From Crambe crambe (Eukaryota; Porifera; Demospongiae; Poecilosclerida; Crambeidae), in the NCBI GenBank assembly GCA_963924555.1, contig OZ004581.1, positions 3,720,001 through 3,784,000 on the forward strand: DNA of 64,000 nt, read 5' to 3'. Under the pieces are notes generated by a model. That model was given only the letters and a program-made list of their open reading frames with translations. It was not told the DNA's origin and did not search any database. This document shows positions 44,459 to 55,700 of this stretch, piece after piece. The position numbers and the translations under genes are program-made. Within the stretch, counting starts at the first letter, position 1. The number at the start of each line of letters is the position of its first letter.

Positions 44459-47400
44459 GTCTCCCTTTCGTGGAAAGGAGAGTCAGCCATCTCAAACCTC
44501 GTCTTTCACTACCTTTTTCCTGATACTACTTTCAGCAATGAATTTTGGGATGATATTGGATCTCATAAATGCAACTTGCCATCTTCTGAATTGGAGTAAG
44601 TACAGTTTATTGAAAAATGTGATGATATTGCCACAAGGAATAATTACCTACACTAGTATAATTGTACATGCATCTTTACATAGGTGTGAATACGTTGATA
44701 TTGTTGGTCACATGACTTGTGACCAATTTAGATCCTCTGAAAAATGTGCTTTAAATAACACTTCTCAGTGTTTATTTGAAGGTACATAGAAACCTAGCCT
44801 CGTTCCCCGGCTCTAAAATTTTGCGGAGGTGGACAAAAGAGCCTGGTACCCACTGTTTGCACATGCGCCAATTCCCCCTAATTGGGGGAAATTGTAATCT
44901 CTCAGTAATCTTCTGTGACGCATGACACAATACTGGTGAATCAGCACTGGAGCAGACTAGCTCTAGTTCACCAGTTCTTCTTTGCAGACGGAGTCAGTGT
45001 GTTTTGTTTCCACCTAGTACTGAACAAGGAGCAGCAGCAAGCAATTCTCTCCGTTCGTTTGTTCGTTGGGGAATAGTGCAGAGCTGAGGCTGTGATCATC
45101 TCTGGATTTAAGGGAGAGCGGCTTTCTTGCCACCATGAATAGTTTTCAGTGCTTATTATAGCGGTCGGAAAACGGCCCTTTTCCTATCAAATGAGATCAC
45201 ATGCCGCTCAAACTCGATTTAGCCAGGCCAAAATGGCCGAACAAGCTAGGAAGCGTTTGTTTAGCAGTTCTTCTGTTAGCTCTAGTGAAGGAGAATCTTC
45301 TGCGGGAACAAAAAAGAAGCCTAAAAGGCAAGCTAAAGTGGCAACGTTCGAAAAGTGGAAGCGAGAATTCAATCCTAGGCACCGCTGCTTGGAGTGGCTC
45401 AGGTGTGATCGAGAAAAGTCTGATAAAAATTCGGTTTCTACGTTATGGTGTGAAGTTTGTAGAAAATACAAGGACAAGATTCAAGGAATGAGAAACTACA
45501 CTGGTGTTTGGGTTGTTGGCTCCACCAACCACAAGACAAGTAACATCGTGGATCACGCAACAAGTGATCAGCACATCACCTCGATGCAGCGCTTTGATTC
45601 TGATTGTGAAAAAGCTAGGGGGAGTCCTCTTGAAGATTACGCTCCTATCGTTCGGTCTCTGGTAGTGCTAGATGAAGGTGAGAAGGCTAAACTGAAGAGT
45701 AAGTTCGAAATTTGCTATGTACTAGCAAGGGAAAGCTTGGCCTTTGTCAAGTATCCAACTTTTCATGCCTTGTCAGAGCACCATGGAGTGCATCTAGGAC
45801 ACTCCTACAAGACAACTGATTCTGCCAAAGTGTTTACTCACTTCATTGCTGAGGCTCAAAGAAAGCTTTTCCTGCATGGTCTTGCCCGCGTCAAGTTTGT
45901 TAGCTTTCTCATGGATGGATCCACTGATGCTGGCAACCTTGAACAGGAGGTAATTTTCGTAGTTTACTGTGAAAAAGATGAGGTTGCTCACCAAATTAGA
46001 TCTGCTACACGCTATTTAGCAATTGTTAGTCCTCAGCATAGCACAGCTGAGGGTTTAGTAGATTGTTTGCAAGAAGCATTGAGCAGGCTTTGTATTGATA
46101 TTCACCAAGATGAAGATAATGATGTGGATATTATCTTCAGTGATGGAAAACCAGTACTAGTAGGTGGGGGTACGGATGGGGCCTCTGTCAACATTGGTTG
46201 TCATAATGGTGTTAAAGAGAAATTACAGTCTATGTTCCCTTGGCTCTTTTGGGCTTGGTGTTTCTCGCACAGACTTGAGTTAGCATGCAAAGATTCTTTT
46301 ACCAGTCCTCTTTTCAATGAAGTCACTATTTGTACAAGAAATCCCCAAAAAAGTCACGTGAGCTTGAATCTATTGCTGAAGATTTAAGGGAGTTTTTTGA
46401 TATCCCTAAAGGAGGTAACTTGCCCATTAAATGCCAAGGAACACGATGGATAAATTATAAAAGAAGAGCTCTTCAGCGGGTTATTGATCGATATGGAGCA
46501 TATATAACTCACCTTACCACTTTAGCAGAAGATAGTACTCTAAAATCAGCTGACAGAGCACAACTTAAAGGATACCTGAAGAAGTGGTCTTGTGGAAAGT
46601 TCATTATTGCTTGTGCTTTGTATGTTGATGCTCTTAAGCCACCTTCCCTTCTGAGCTTGGTTCTCCAAGATGACAAAAGAGTTGATATAGTACAAGGAAT
46701 TAAAAGCATCCTTAAGTCTGTGAGTACCCTTCAGGCTATGGTCCAGCAAGACCCTCTTCAGTGGCCAACGGTGAAACTTGTTTTATCCAGGATTTCGACC
46801 GACGGTAGTGGTGGAAAGCTTTATCAAGGTAGTGTTCTTGCCCAATATACAGATAGCATGCTCACTAGATGCATTTCTGTGGCTGTATCTGACCTGAAGA
46901 AACTTGATTGTAAGATTAGGGACAGGTTAGCTTGGTCTGATGCTGAGTTGTTGAGGTCTATTTTGGCTTTCCTAGACACTCGGAGTTGGGCTGCACCAGC
47001 AAAGGTATCTATGGTTGTGGAAGGATGTGATAGTTCTGATACCGAAAAAGTTCAGGAGGAAGCTGATGATAAAGCTGAAATTAGGGCAGCTATGCACTAC
47101 ATAACTTCTGTTTTTCGAAAGCCACTGGAACTGAAAGGAACAAGCTTGTTTTTATGTGATGATGAGTTGGATGACATGATCGACTATTGCAGAAACTATC
47201 TTGATTGTAAGCTAGAAGACTACAGAAGGATCTGGTATACCTTGCACACCACTCAAGATGCAGTGAGATGGCCAAATCTTCTTATTGTAAGTGAGCTTCT
47301 TTTTAGCTTACCTTTTACCAATAGCAAGGTAAAGAAGTCTTTTTCACATCTGAAGGTTATTAAGTCTGAACATTGTACCAGTCTCCATACTAGTACACTG

Positions 47401-49776
47401 GATGATTTGCTTGAGATTAATATTGAAGGACCCCCATTTGAATCTTTTTCTGCTGGCTCTGCAGTTGGACCTATGGTGGGCACAAACAGTTCGCAGGCCT
47501 AACCAGAAGTCAAGGAAAGACTATAGACTCAGAGAAGGAAGCAGTAGCAGCACTGACGATGATTCTCAGTTTTATAAACCCACTGATGAGTATTCACTTG
47601 ATGATTGGGACCAGTGGTTCAATAATAACTCAGAATGAAATGAACATTTTCTTTCATATGAACTTTTTCAGATATTTTCAGACACATTTTCATGCAATAA
47701 TTTTGATTGAGTGTATGTATGTCATTTTCATGGAATAATTATGATTGAGTGTTGAAATGTGTGTATGTGGACAGTACTTATCAGCTTGAACTTATGTCCT
47801 GCAGAGATCATAAAATGTCCTATCAATATTTGAATTGACCTGACTTTTGTCAGATTATCTCAAAAATGTTATAATTAGCACTGGTTTTAGAAGTGCCAGT
47901 CTTGTCTTCCCTTCTCCTTGGTGTCTTATGCGCATGCTCATACACGTAGTTACATGCTGTGACATCACACACTGTCATAAAGTATAATAGGCGGGACACT
48001 CACGTGAATTTTTTGGCGCCTGCGCAAACAGTGGGTACCAGGCTCTATTTTCCACCTCCACATAATTTTAGAGCCTGGGTATGAGGCTACATAGGAGCCT
48101 AGTGAAAGTTCCGCTGGAACTATGACCTTCCAGCCTCAGTCCCAAGTGCTTACAGTAAGATAGGAACTGAAAGTCTTCTTTTTATAACTTCATGGCAACA
48201 TTTATTTTGGTTACCTCTAAGAGTGGCCAACCTCTGAACAAGACACAGATAGAGCTGACTGTATTGTTATTTAATACTTTGACTGGATATGTAGATTGCT
48301 CGTACTGTGGCTTGAATTTTCTTGTGCAGGTTGCAGTTGTAGCCAGCTTAACTACCTGGGCCCAATTGTGTGGGCAGAAATGGATATGCTCATGGCCATG
48401 CCCCATTAAAGTTTTTTTCTGCCTTTCTTCTTCTTCATTTTCCCCTCTACATGGGGTCAGAGTGCAAATAAGGGGTCAAGATAGTGCAAGAGAGTGTAAA
48501 CAAAAAAGCCTGAGAATGAGGTTGTGGTATTCTTCAAGCACAGTTAGCAGAGTATATACTCCACAGCCGTTTCTAGGGGCAGCCTATGACTGAATTGACT
48601 CTGTACTACTCCCATAGAAGCCAGGGAAACACGAGTCATATTACTGGAAATTTATGGTGCAGTAATACCATTCATTGCCACCCTTAAGGTAGCTTCCTAC
48701 TCCGAAGAAGTATTATCATATCATAAACTCAAACTGAATATACTGTTCATTTCGAATGGATCTTAAAACCATCTACATGAACATGCTTTTGCTACTTGTA
48801 TTCAGTGATAGTGGCTATTTGGTAGACTATAGGTACAGCATAGTCTCATGCGCATGAGACTAGGTGCAGCTCTAGATGTATGGACCTTATGATGCTTACC
48901 TTTCTACAGAATTTTTCTGGGCCCATGTGTACCTTCAACCATTGGAAACCCTTCTTATTGTATGTGTGAGTCAGAAGCTAATTTCTAAAGGTGAGACTCA
49001 TGACAGCTAAATGCAATTAATGTGACTTCACTTTCTGTAATACAGTAAAGAGTACCTACAAATTATCTCATCAAAAAATATCGTGGTATTGTCAAGAAGT
49101 GTTTGACTGTCATACAAGCCAGATATTTCCATTGAACTACACAGTGAAGACTGTACATATAAAAGTAGCTACAGCTGTGGTTTCCGTAGCATTTATTGCT
49201 GCCAGCATCATCTTCTATCTACTATTGCTCTCTGGGGATGTGGAATTGAACCCTGGGCCAACCATTTTCTCTGGTAAGGACTGTAGTTAAATTCTTGAAT
49301 TGTATATGCATGAGATAGCTACTATTTCCTTTTGTAGTTTCATTCTTCCTTTGCTTCATCGGGATGACTTCTGTCCACCTAGTGCATGCACTACCAGTCA
49401 TTCGTCAAGTGATGAGTGACAACAGCACTACAGGAGATGGTGCAACTGGTAGCACATCCCTCCCTCCATCCCTCTCTGGTACGTGGTATTCTATAATAAT
49501 TATTATGTAACATTATCCAAAAAATTGTAATGTTAACTCAGGTGGTGACATTGCCGGAATTGTAACAGGTGTCTTTGGAATGTTTACTGGCCTCATTGGA
49601 GCTCTCATTGCTATTGCTGTCTTTTGCTTCAATGTGTGTAAACATTGCCATCAACCAGGTATAACGCTAACAGGATAATTAATTTACTTGTGCATGATGA
49701 TGTTTCTTAAGATCAAAAGGCTATACCGCCATATATGAACAAACACTGCAGAGAACAGCCTGGACATTGGCACTAA
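44459..49776 (+). CDS. Membrane-protein gene with internal 2A ribosome-skipping motif (7 exons read; 5' end uncertain)
   Basis: Exons: 44459-44595, 44684-44781, 48910-48990, 49046-49273, 49338-49478, 49542-49658 and 49712-49776 (TAA 49774-49776). Junction phases agree: 2 at the first join and 1 at all others. The early exons are cysteine-bearing (CEYVDIVGHMTCDQF.., two NxT/S sites) and may be ectodomain. Exon 4 ends in a hydrophobic segment and the 2A motif, exon 5 has a second signal-like segment, exon 6 a membrane span. The expected outcome of 2A is two chains from one mRNA. A 3.3-kb hAT-like element sits in the third intron. The ectodomain family is not recognised; no start codon was assigned. 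Exons 4-7 are more certain than exons 1-3. Confidence 0.55.
44795..48089 (+). mobile_element. hAT-like DNA transposon, 3295 bp, about 76-bp terminal inverted repeats
   Basis: The left end TAGCCTCGTTCCCCGGCTCT and the right end (reverse complement TAGCCTCATACCCAGGCTCT) stay similar for about 76 bp, up to TTTGC(A/G)CA(T/G)GCGCCA. The flanks CATAGAAACC (44785-44794) and CATAGGAGCC (48090-48099) look like a 10-bp target duplication with two differences; hAT elements normally give 8 bp. It lies three bases downstream of a donor GT in the 2A gene intron, in the same orientation. Confidence 0.85.
45191..47638 (+). pseudogene. hAT-like transposase, two frameshifts
   Basis: The likely start is ATG at 45191 or 45233 (MAEQARKRLF). 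It reads a Ser/Lys-rich nuclear-type N-terminus, a TTF-type zinc finger (LWCEVCRKYKDK, GSTNHK, then HATSDQH), a core with FLMDGSTDAG and GGGTDGASVNIGCHNGV, then WCFSHRLELACKDSF. A small deletion near 46325 shifts the frame; the second frame (46330-47502) continues with YKKSPKKSRELESI and the dimerisation region (ELLFSLPFTNSKVKKSFS, EINIEGPPFES). A second shift near 47460 leads into the tail (EYSLDDWDQWFNNNSE, ending 47638). Closest in type to ZNF862/KIAA1586-like proteins. A short upstream frame with strong initiation context starts at 45135. Confidence 0.85.
49046..49273 (+). CDS. Exon with hydrophobic segment and 2A motif
   Basis: The exon opens after TAATACAG and closes at GTAAGG, phase 1-1. 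It reads a polar part with two cysteines (WYCQEVFDC), a possible glycosylation site (NYTV), a hydrophobic stretch of about 25 residues (ATAVVSVAFIAASIIFYLLLL) and then SGDVELNPGP followed by TIFSG. D-V-E-x-N-P-G-P is the exact 2A consensus, in which the ribosome skips the Gly-Pro bond (49259/49260). The hydrophobic run just before it is typical of animal 2A signals described at the N-termini of sea urchin NLRs and in LINE ORFs. Here it is in a spliced exon with no adjacent RT, so a host gene is favoured. Confidence 0.75.
49234..49263 (+). promoter_or_regulatory. 2A translational recoding site
   Basis: Codons for SGDVELNPGP. The skip would fall between the final glycine and proline, leaving the upstream chain with a C-terminal 2A tail and starting the downstream chain with proline. 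Confidence 0.75.
49338..49776 (+). CDS. Downstream chain: signal-like segment, Ser/Thr stalk, transmembrane span, short tail
   Basis: Exon 5 (49338-49478) encodes FFLCFIGMTSVHLVHALP, which would lie some 7 residues from the new N-terminal proline and so could act as a signal peptide, then a Ser/Thr/Gly-rich stalk. Exon 6 (49542-49658) encodes a glycine-rich span (GIVTGVFGMFTGLIGALIAI, AVFCF) and CKHCHQ. Exon 7 gives a 21-residue tail (..KAIPPYMNKHCREQPGHWH) and stop. The mature downstream product would be a tiny type I membrane protein of about 80-100 residues. The CxxC after the span is notable. No domain family was recognised. Confidence 0.6.
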
Positions 49777-49784
49777 TTAAATAT

Positions 49785-51036
49785 AAAGCGCAAGGGACAC
49801 ATGCAGCGAATCCACCACAAAAATCACTCAACATCGGACAATCTCATTGATTATCGCTACTACAATCGTTCAGCAATTCAACTTCCCAGCTGCAAACTGG
49901 GAAGAGCTAATAGAATTTAAAATGAACACGTCAGCAACTTGATATTCGGACTGCGAACGATCCATCGACTCTTCCTGGCCATTACAAAGCATTAGAAGTA
50001 AGTTTTGGAGCATTTTTAAGTTGAAAAATAGCACATCCGACATATTTAGCCTAAGCTAAGGTTAATCTCACGTGCCAGACGTATTTTTATGAGGAGGGGA
50101 AGGGAAAAATATGTCTGGTAACAATCGCCAGGTTTCCGTTCTTTCAAAGAATGTACATTACGTGACTTGTAGGATAATAATTTACCACATGCATGTGTGC
50201 ACACAATTAAAATCAGATCTAAACTTTGAGATGGCTTCGCTGTTCAGAGCTTGCATGTTCTGTGCTGCAACATCCAAACTCAGGCATAACATGGCCGACT
50301 CAAGCGCCAAGAAAGGTCTTGTAGTCCAACTAGTCTATAGCTAGCTATTCTGACCTATCTGTTGGAAGGCACACAATCCTTTCCCAAAACAAAGCTCTTT
50401 ATGTTGGAAGGCACGCAATCCTTTCCCGAAACAAAGCTCTTTATCTTGCTTGATTGCCGAGCTTATTGGCAGCAGCAGAGATTGCTGCACTGACAGAACT
50501 CTCTGAGTAGACAGCTAGCTGGCCAGATAATTTTGAGCCGCGCGCACATGCGCGTTATCAAATTTTTTGTCATAATTATGTCAAGAAAACCTGGCAATTG
50601 TTACCAGACATACTTTTTTTTATCCTCCCTCGCAAAAAAAAAGTGTGCCTGGCTAGCGAGACTACGATAATACCAATCTTAGAATAAAAGTACGCTAGCT
50701 AGATCTTTCTAAATATGTCGGATGTACTATTTATGCAACTTTGTAATGGCCGGAAGAGTCAGTGGATCGTTCACAGTCCGAATATCAAGTTGCTGGCGTG
50801 TTCATTTTAAATTCTATTAGCTCTGCCCAGTTTGCAGCTGGGAAGTTGAATTATTGAACGATTGTAGTAGCAGCTTGGTGCTACCAGTTAGTCTGTAGTC
50901 TTGGTTGGTATCGTATAAAGTGTGATTTCTACTAGGAGGTATCCGATTATCAATGAGATTGATGTTGAGTGATTTTCGGACGTTTCATTTGTGGTCGATT
51001 CTCTGCACGGTATTATTCCGTTGATCCCTTGCGCTT
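49785..51036. repeat. Foldback element downstream of the 2A gene
   Basis: The arms of about 250 bp (49785-50040 and 50700-51036) are inverted copies, for example CAGCTGCAAACTGGGAAGAG at the left and its near-complement at 50825. The right arm holds an extra stretch of about 75 bp. The element starts 8 bp after the stop codon of the 2A gene, so it may form its 3' UTR. Confidence 0.75.
50063..50664. mobile_element. TAGTCT-type element nested in the foldback
   Basis: Right end GCCTGGCTAGCGAGACTA and left end TAATCTCACGTGCCAGAC are inverted over about 70 bp, extending to GTCTGGTAACAATCGCCAGG. The flanks show no clear 9-bp duplication. Confidence 0.7.
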
Positions 51037-52614
51037 CATGTTTAATTAGTGCAGGTTTGCCCTATCTTTCCATCGTGGAATTTTATTTTATACTGTCCTC
51101 TGTAGTGTCCGTTCATATATGGCGGTCGATAATTGAAAATCTACTCTACTACGTTGGCTTATCACAGAGCCAAGTATCCAATAACCATTTGTAGATAGGC
51201 TTAATTCTTATTTCCAATAAACCCTCCGGCCTTAGTATAGCATCCTTTCTGCACTGGGATGCTACAGCTCAGGATCCATGGGATTCTAAACACTATAGAT
51301 CCCTCTTGGTTTTAGAGCCTGTACAGATCTCCTAGGAAGCATGCAGGAAGTCATTATATATCGTGTCCATTCTGGTGTCTTTCCTCCTTTAGTTCGTCTC
51401 GAAATTGAACCTAATGGTACCAACGTCATTGGAAAAGATTACTCTCTAACATGTACTGCCATGACTGATATTCCTGGGGACACATTTGAATTTTCTTGGT
51501 ACCATATTATCAACACTGATAATAAAAAAAAGGTTGGTGCAACAAGCGAACTGTCATTCAGACCCCTGAAAAGTTCTGATAAAGGAAAGTACACTTGTGA
51601 ATGTTCGCTAAAGCAGAGACGTGGATGCTTTTCAAGGAAATTGCTTCCAAACATAGACAATTCGAAATCATACCCCTTGGATGTAACTGGTAAGCACCAC
51701 CATGCACCTGAAATAACGTCATTTACCCTTACTTCCAGACCCTATCATTTCCGCTACTATCAAGGATGATAAGTATCCAATAGTTGAAGAAAGTTATAAA
51801 CTGCGGGAGGCCGGTATTACAGTTAATGTCCAGCCCTCCTATGGGAGTAAATGTACTAGGTGCAATTATCTTGCGTTTTGGCCGGAGTGTGTGTGTGAAA
51901 TTAATTTTTCGATATGATTTTTTAACGTGAATATTACTGTCATGATATTTCGGATTTTTTCAGTTCCAAAACTTGAAGCTCCTTTATCTCTTGATCCAAA
52001 GGATGATAACCTAGTTCTGGGGAAAGATTATAAACTGCAGTGCAAGCCTGAATTGAATATTCCAGGAATTGATTTTACCTACAAGTGGTGCAAAGAAGGA
52101 GAACCCACAGATGTTACAAAAGGAACTTTTACCTTGGAATCTTTTAAATTTTCTGATGCTGGACACTATACTTGTACAGTTACTGTTTAAAAAAATGATC
52201 TACTTGATGGTGTCCTCACGGTCACAGGAGAACAAGATGTGAATCCAAGACTAGGTAAGACACTATGTAAGTTATGTTCTGTCCAGCATTGTGTAAAGCA
52301 GGCAAATAAAGGGATGTTTTATGGCAGAGCCTGATGTAGACATCCCAAAGGCATAGGCATAAATAGTTTCGACTATAGCTGTGCAATCTGACTAATTCAG
52401 TGGTTTTACAGTGTTTCTAACTGACTTAGAAAACAGTAGGGTGCTTAACAGTTTTTCTAAGAGCCTAGGGCACTTAGAATACCTACTTATTGGCACTTAA
52501 AACCCTAGCTCTCAGGGCATAGTTACTACATGCTGTCATGTGGTAAATCCCCAGATATGCCCGCACACTATAAAAATTGAACAGTAAAATATATATGCTA
52601 CATAATAGTGAGAC

Positions 52615-52738
52615 AACGAGACCAAATGATCTAAGTTATTTAGAGACCCGAAGGCCCTGGGCTGTAGTGACCCAAGTGTAGCAAGGGCACTACTAAGGGC
52701 CTGAGGCTCTCCAAATAACTTAGATCACATTGGTCATA
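52615..52738. repeat. Hairpin element
   Basis: GATCTAAGTTATTTAGAGA at the left is inverted as TCTCCAAATAACTTAGATC at the right. Part of it recurs at 6965-7057. Confidence 0.75.
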
Positions 52739-52747
52739 AATGGTATC

Positions 52748-52770
52748 TGTGTGTGTGTGTGTGTGTGTGT
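52748..52770. repeat. (GT)n microsatellite followed by G run
   Basis: About 11 GT units, then a G-rich tract just before the possible NACHT acceptor at 52792. Confidence 0.95.
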
Positions 52771-54107
52771 TGGGGAGGGGGGGGGGGGGCAGGAGATCCC
52801 TCAGAAGATATTCGTGATCCTGAGTCTTGTGCTTCTATGCTCAGCAATTACCAAATCTATATCCCAATTATTGCAGCGAAAACATGCTGGAAAGAAATGA
52901 AGGAGAAGTATAAAATTATGCAGACATTGGATGTGATCAAACTTTCACTTGAGAATCGGGATGGTAAGGGAAAACCTGGAGATGGACATAAAGAGACTCT
53001 AGAAGTTTCAGAGATTTACAAATCCTCTAAGCACATCAGAGTAATTATGGGAAAACCTGGAGCTGGAAAAACTACACTTATGAGAACAATTGGTCATAAG
53101 TGGTCATCTGGAGAGATCAAAGAGTTTTAAAAAAAGATACTCATTCTTGTTACAATCAGAGATCTTCATCAAAACTACAATGTAGAAAACATCATATATC
53201 AATCATGCCCATATTTGAGCGAAGAAGAGCGTGAATACCTTCTTCAATGCCTTGACAGTGGTAGAGGAGAGGGCTTTGTGTTTTTATTGGATGGATTAGA
53301 TGAATATCAAGATCAAAAAGACACAGATGCAACATACATTGAAAATATTCTAAGTGAGAATAAGTTGAAGAAAGCCATAATTATTGCTACATCCAGAGAC
53401 TCTGCCTACTTACTCAACAAAATTACCAATGATAATAATACATGCTATTTTGAAATCAAAGGTTTTCAGGAAGATGAAGTATTTGATTACTTTGAAAAAC
53501 CTTTTCCAGGGGACAAAAAAGTGAAAGATTATTTAACAAGCAATCCAAACATAATGAAGTTATGCTATGTACCCTTACACTGTGATATTATGGCAAATAT
53601 ATTATTTAAAGAATTTGAAGATCCACCTCCTGAGACGGAAACTGAGATTTTCAAGATGTATACGAGACATAGAATTGTCAGATCTGTACATAGACAGGGT
53701 AATATTTTTCAACCACTAATGTTTGATGAACTTAAGAGTAAAGACAGAGAACTATTTGATGATATTTGCGAGTTAGCATACCATGCAACAATGAAAAATA
53801 CACAAAGTTTAGATGAGAAGGATCTAAAGGGGCTCAAACTTAAGTGTGACAATTTCCGTTCACATCAGGCTAATATAAATAAAGGCCAAGACATGCTAGG
53901 GTTACTTGTTATCACCCACGTTGAAACACGGGAAGATTTACTTAACAAATACAGTTTTACTCATCTCACCGTTCAAGAATTCTGTGCAGCGTTTCACATT
54001 GCTAAACTGCCACAGCAAAGTATAACTGAGATCATCGAGGATGAGGAACGCCGTAATCACCTCAATTCTGTGTGGAAGTTTATTTGTGGACTACTAGACT
54101 TCACTAC

Positions 54108-54579
54108 AACAACACAACAATATGAAAAATCATGTGATTCCATGCATCATCCATTGTGTATGCACGTGACTATGACCTATGATGACTAATCAGCACTATT
54201 GTTCTTTATGAGGTAGTCTTGCGAACTGAGCTGTACACGTGCATGGGTGCTAACAAGTTGTGTTGGTGGCGTATCTCCAACAGGTGGTTGAATTAATATA
54301 TCAAAAGAAAAGAGGAGGGGGTTGTCACAACCAACAGTGATATATAAATCTGACGTCACAATAAATCAGTAATAAAGCAAGTGCATTAGGTATGAGCTAG
54401 CTTGCTATCTATGGCTGGGAGTATTTTCTGCTTGGGCTGCAGGATTGACTTAGCCTCTTTAGTTAAGAATCTTGGCTCCAAAAGATGTCCTGAGCCTAGG
54501 GAACGTGTTGTAATGGTGAGGTTTTAGGAAAACAAAGGTTGGGGTCTTCCAGGATCCAAGAAATTGTGTAGGAAAAATG
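54108..54579. repeat. 472-bp direct repeat, near-identical to 63187-63662
   Basis: Starts AACAACACAACAATATG and ends GTAGGAAAAATG. Only a handful of differences from the second copy. Its left edge is exactly where the NACHT pseudogene breaks off. Confidence 0.9.
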
Positions 54580-55700
54580 CTTTTGCAACTTTTGACAAGT
54601 TTTATAACTATACAATCAACTATGAATTGGCAGGAATGATGTATTACATAGTGCCATTGATTAGTTAATGAACCATGGTATGCATAACTGCGTGAGGAGA
54701 AAGAGTACCTTTAAATCAAGAGTTCCCTAGTGTAATCAATACAGTCATTTAGCTATTGGTCGCATTCTATATATATACCAAAGGTCAACTCGGCTGTATA
54801 CCTATCTAACAAATATTTCCCAATTTACGGTAGATAACTTATTTATTGAATAGAAACATGTGGAACATCATATGTAGGCTAGCTACTATAGCAATGGAAA
54901 AGTCTACTAACCATCTATAAAAAGCAAAGGAAAAAATATTTATCCTAAATGAAAAAGAAATGGCTGTGTGCAGTTCAAAAAAGTTCAGCAACAAGAGAGT
55001 CGAGTAACCCCTTAGCTACCCATCACCAATATTACCAAACTACGAGTTACTTCACTCCCATGACAGGCCAAGATGAGATATTGCTCGTAGTTTGGTGATG
55101 GGTAGAGTTCACTCTCTTGTTGCTGAACTTTTTTTGAACTGCACACAGCCATCCCTACTTTTCTTTTTTATTTGTGAATAAATATTTTTTCTTGATGTAG
55201 CTAATGGTCTATCATTTTATTATAGGAAACTGGATGATGTAATCCTGCTATCCAAGTTAAAGTTCACATATCATAGCTATGTAGCTAGCTAGTTCATTGG
55301 AGGTCTCATAATATTGCATGAGCCGAAATGAATATCTGGAAGGACTAATGCTGATGAAGCTGGTATCTATACAGTCTAATAATTTTTAAGGCCTTTACTG
55401 ATTAATGTTGCATCAAGGGCTTGATTCATAACCAGACTAGTGCCTAGGGTTTATGCTCTGAGCATCAAGAGGATGTTATATCGATGGTGTGGTACACACA
55501 CATGGTGAAAAACTGCTCATGCGCAATATAGTGCACAGTAGAATAATTACCAATTACCCGGCACTTTTTCTGGCATCTGGTTTATAGCTACCAGTACCTA
55601 TGATTTAGGTATCAAAAGATAGCCCATTGAAAACTGATTCAGAATCCTGACTTTTAGTCATGGCTGTTAATTCATATAGCTAGATTTTATACATCATTAA
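54580..55700. repeat. Repeat-rich stretch with MITE family D copy 3 (54962-55175)
   Basis: The MITE has inverted GGCTGTGTGCAGTTCAAAAA ends and the family sequence AGCAACAAGAGAGTCGAGTA. The rest is AT-rich with nothing recognised. Confidence 0.65.

Larger units (their letters stand above)
51393..54107 (+). pseudogene. Second Ig-NACHT gene copy, truncated
   Basis: Ig exon 1 (51393-51689, phase 1-1; YSLTCTAM..SDKGKYTCEC) is intact. A possible partial Ig-like exon starts at 51739 after TTCCAG. Ig exon 2 (51964-52254, phase 1-1) is the counterpart of 1377-1697 but has TAA at 52188-52190. The NACHT exon (from 52793 or 52877) has Walker A GKPGAGKTTLM and Walker B FVFLLDGLDEY but a TAA at 53128-53130, where the first copy has Ser. 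The frame otherwise continues to about 54105 and then passes abruptly into a repeat (54108); no LRR exon follows in the window. Two Ig domains here versus one visible in copy 1. Stop read-through or an assembly error is possible but less likely. Confidence 0.8.

Noticed and set aside
48192-48593. Open frames on both strands between the hAT-like element and the 2A exons
   Set aside because: Part is related to the dispersed repeat at 41.1 kb; no splice-compatible exon was found.
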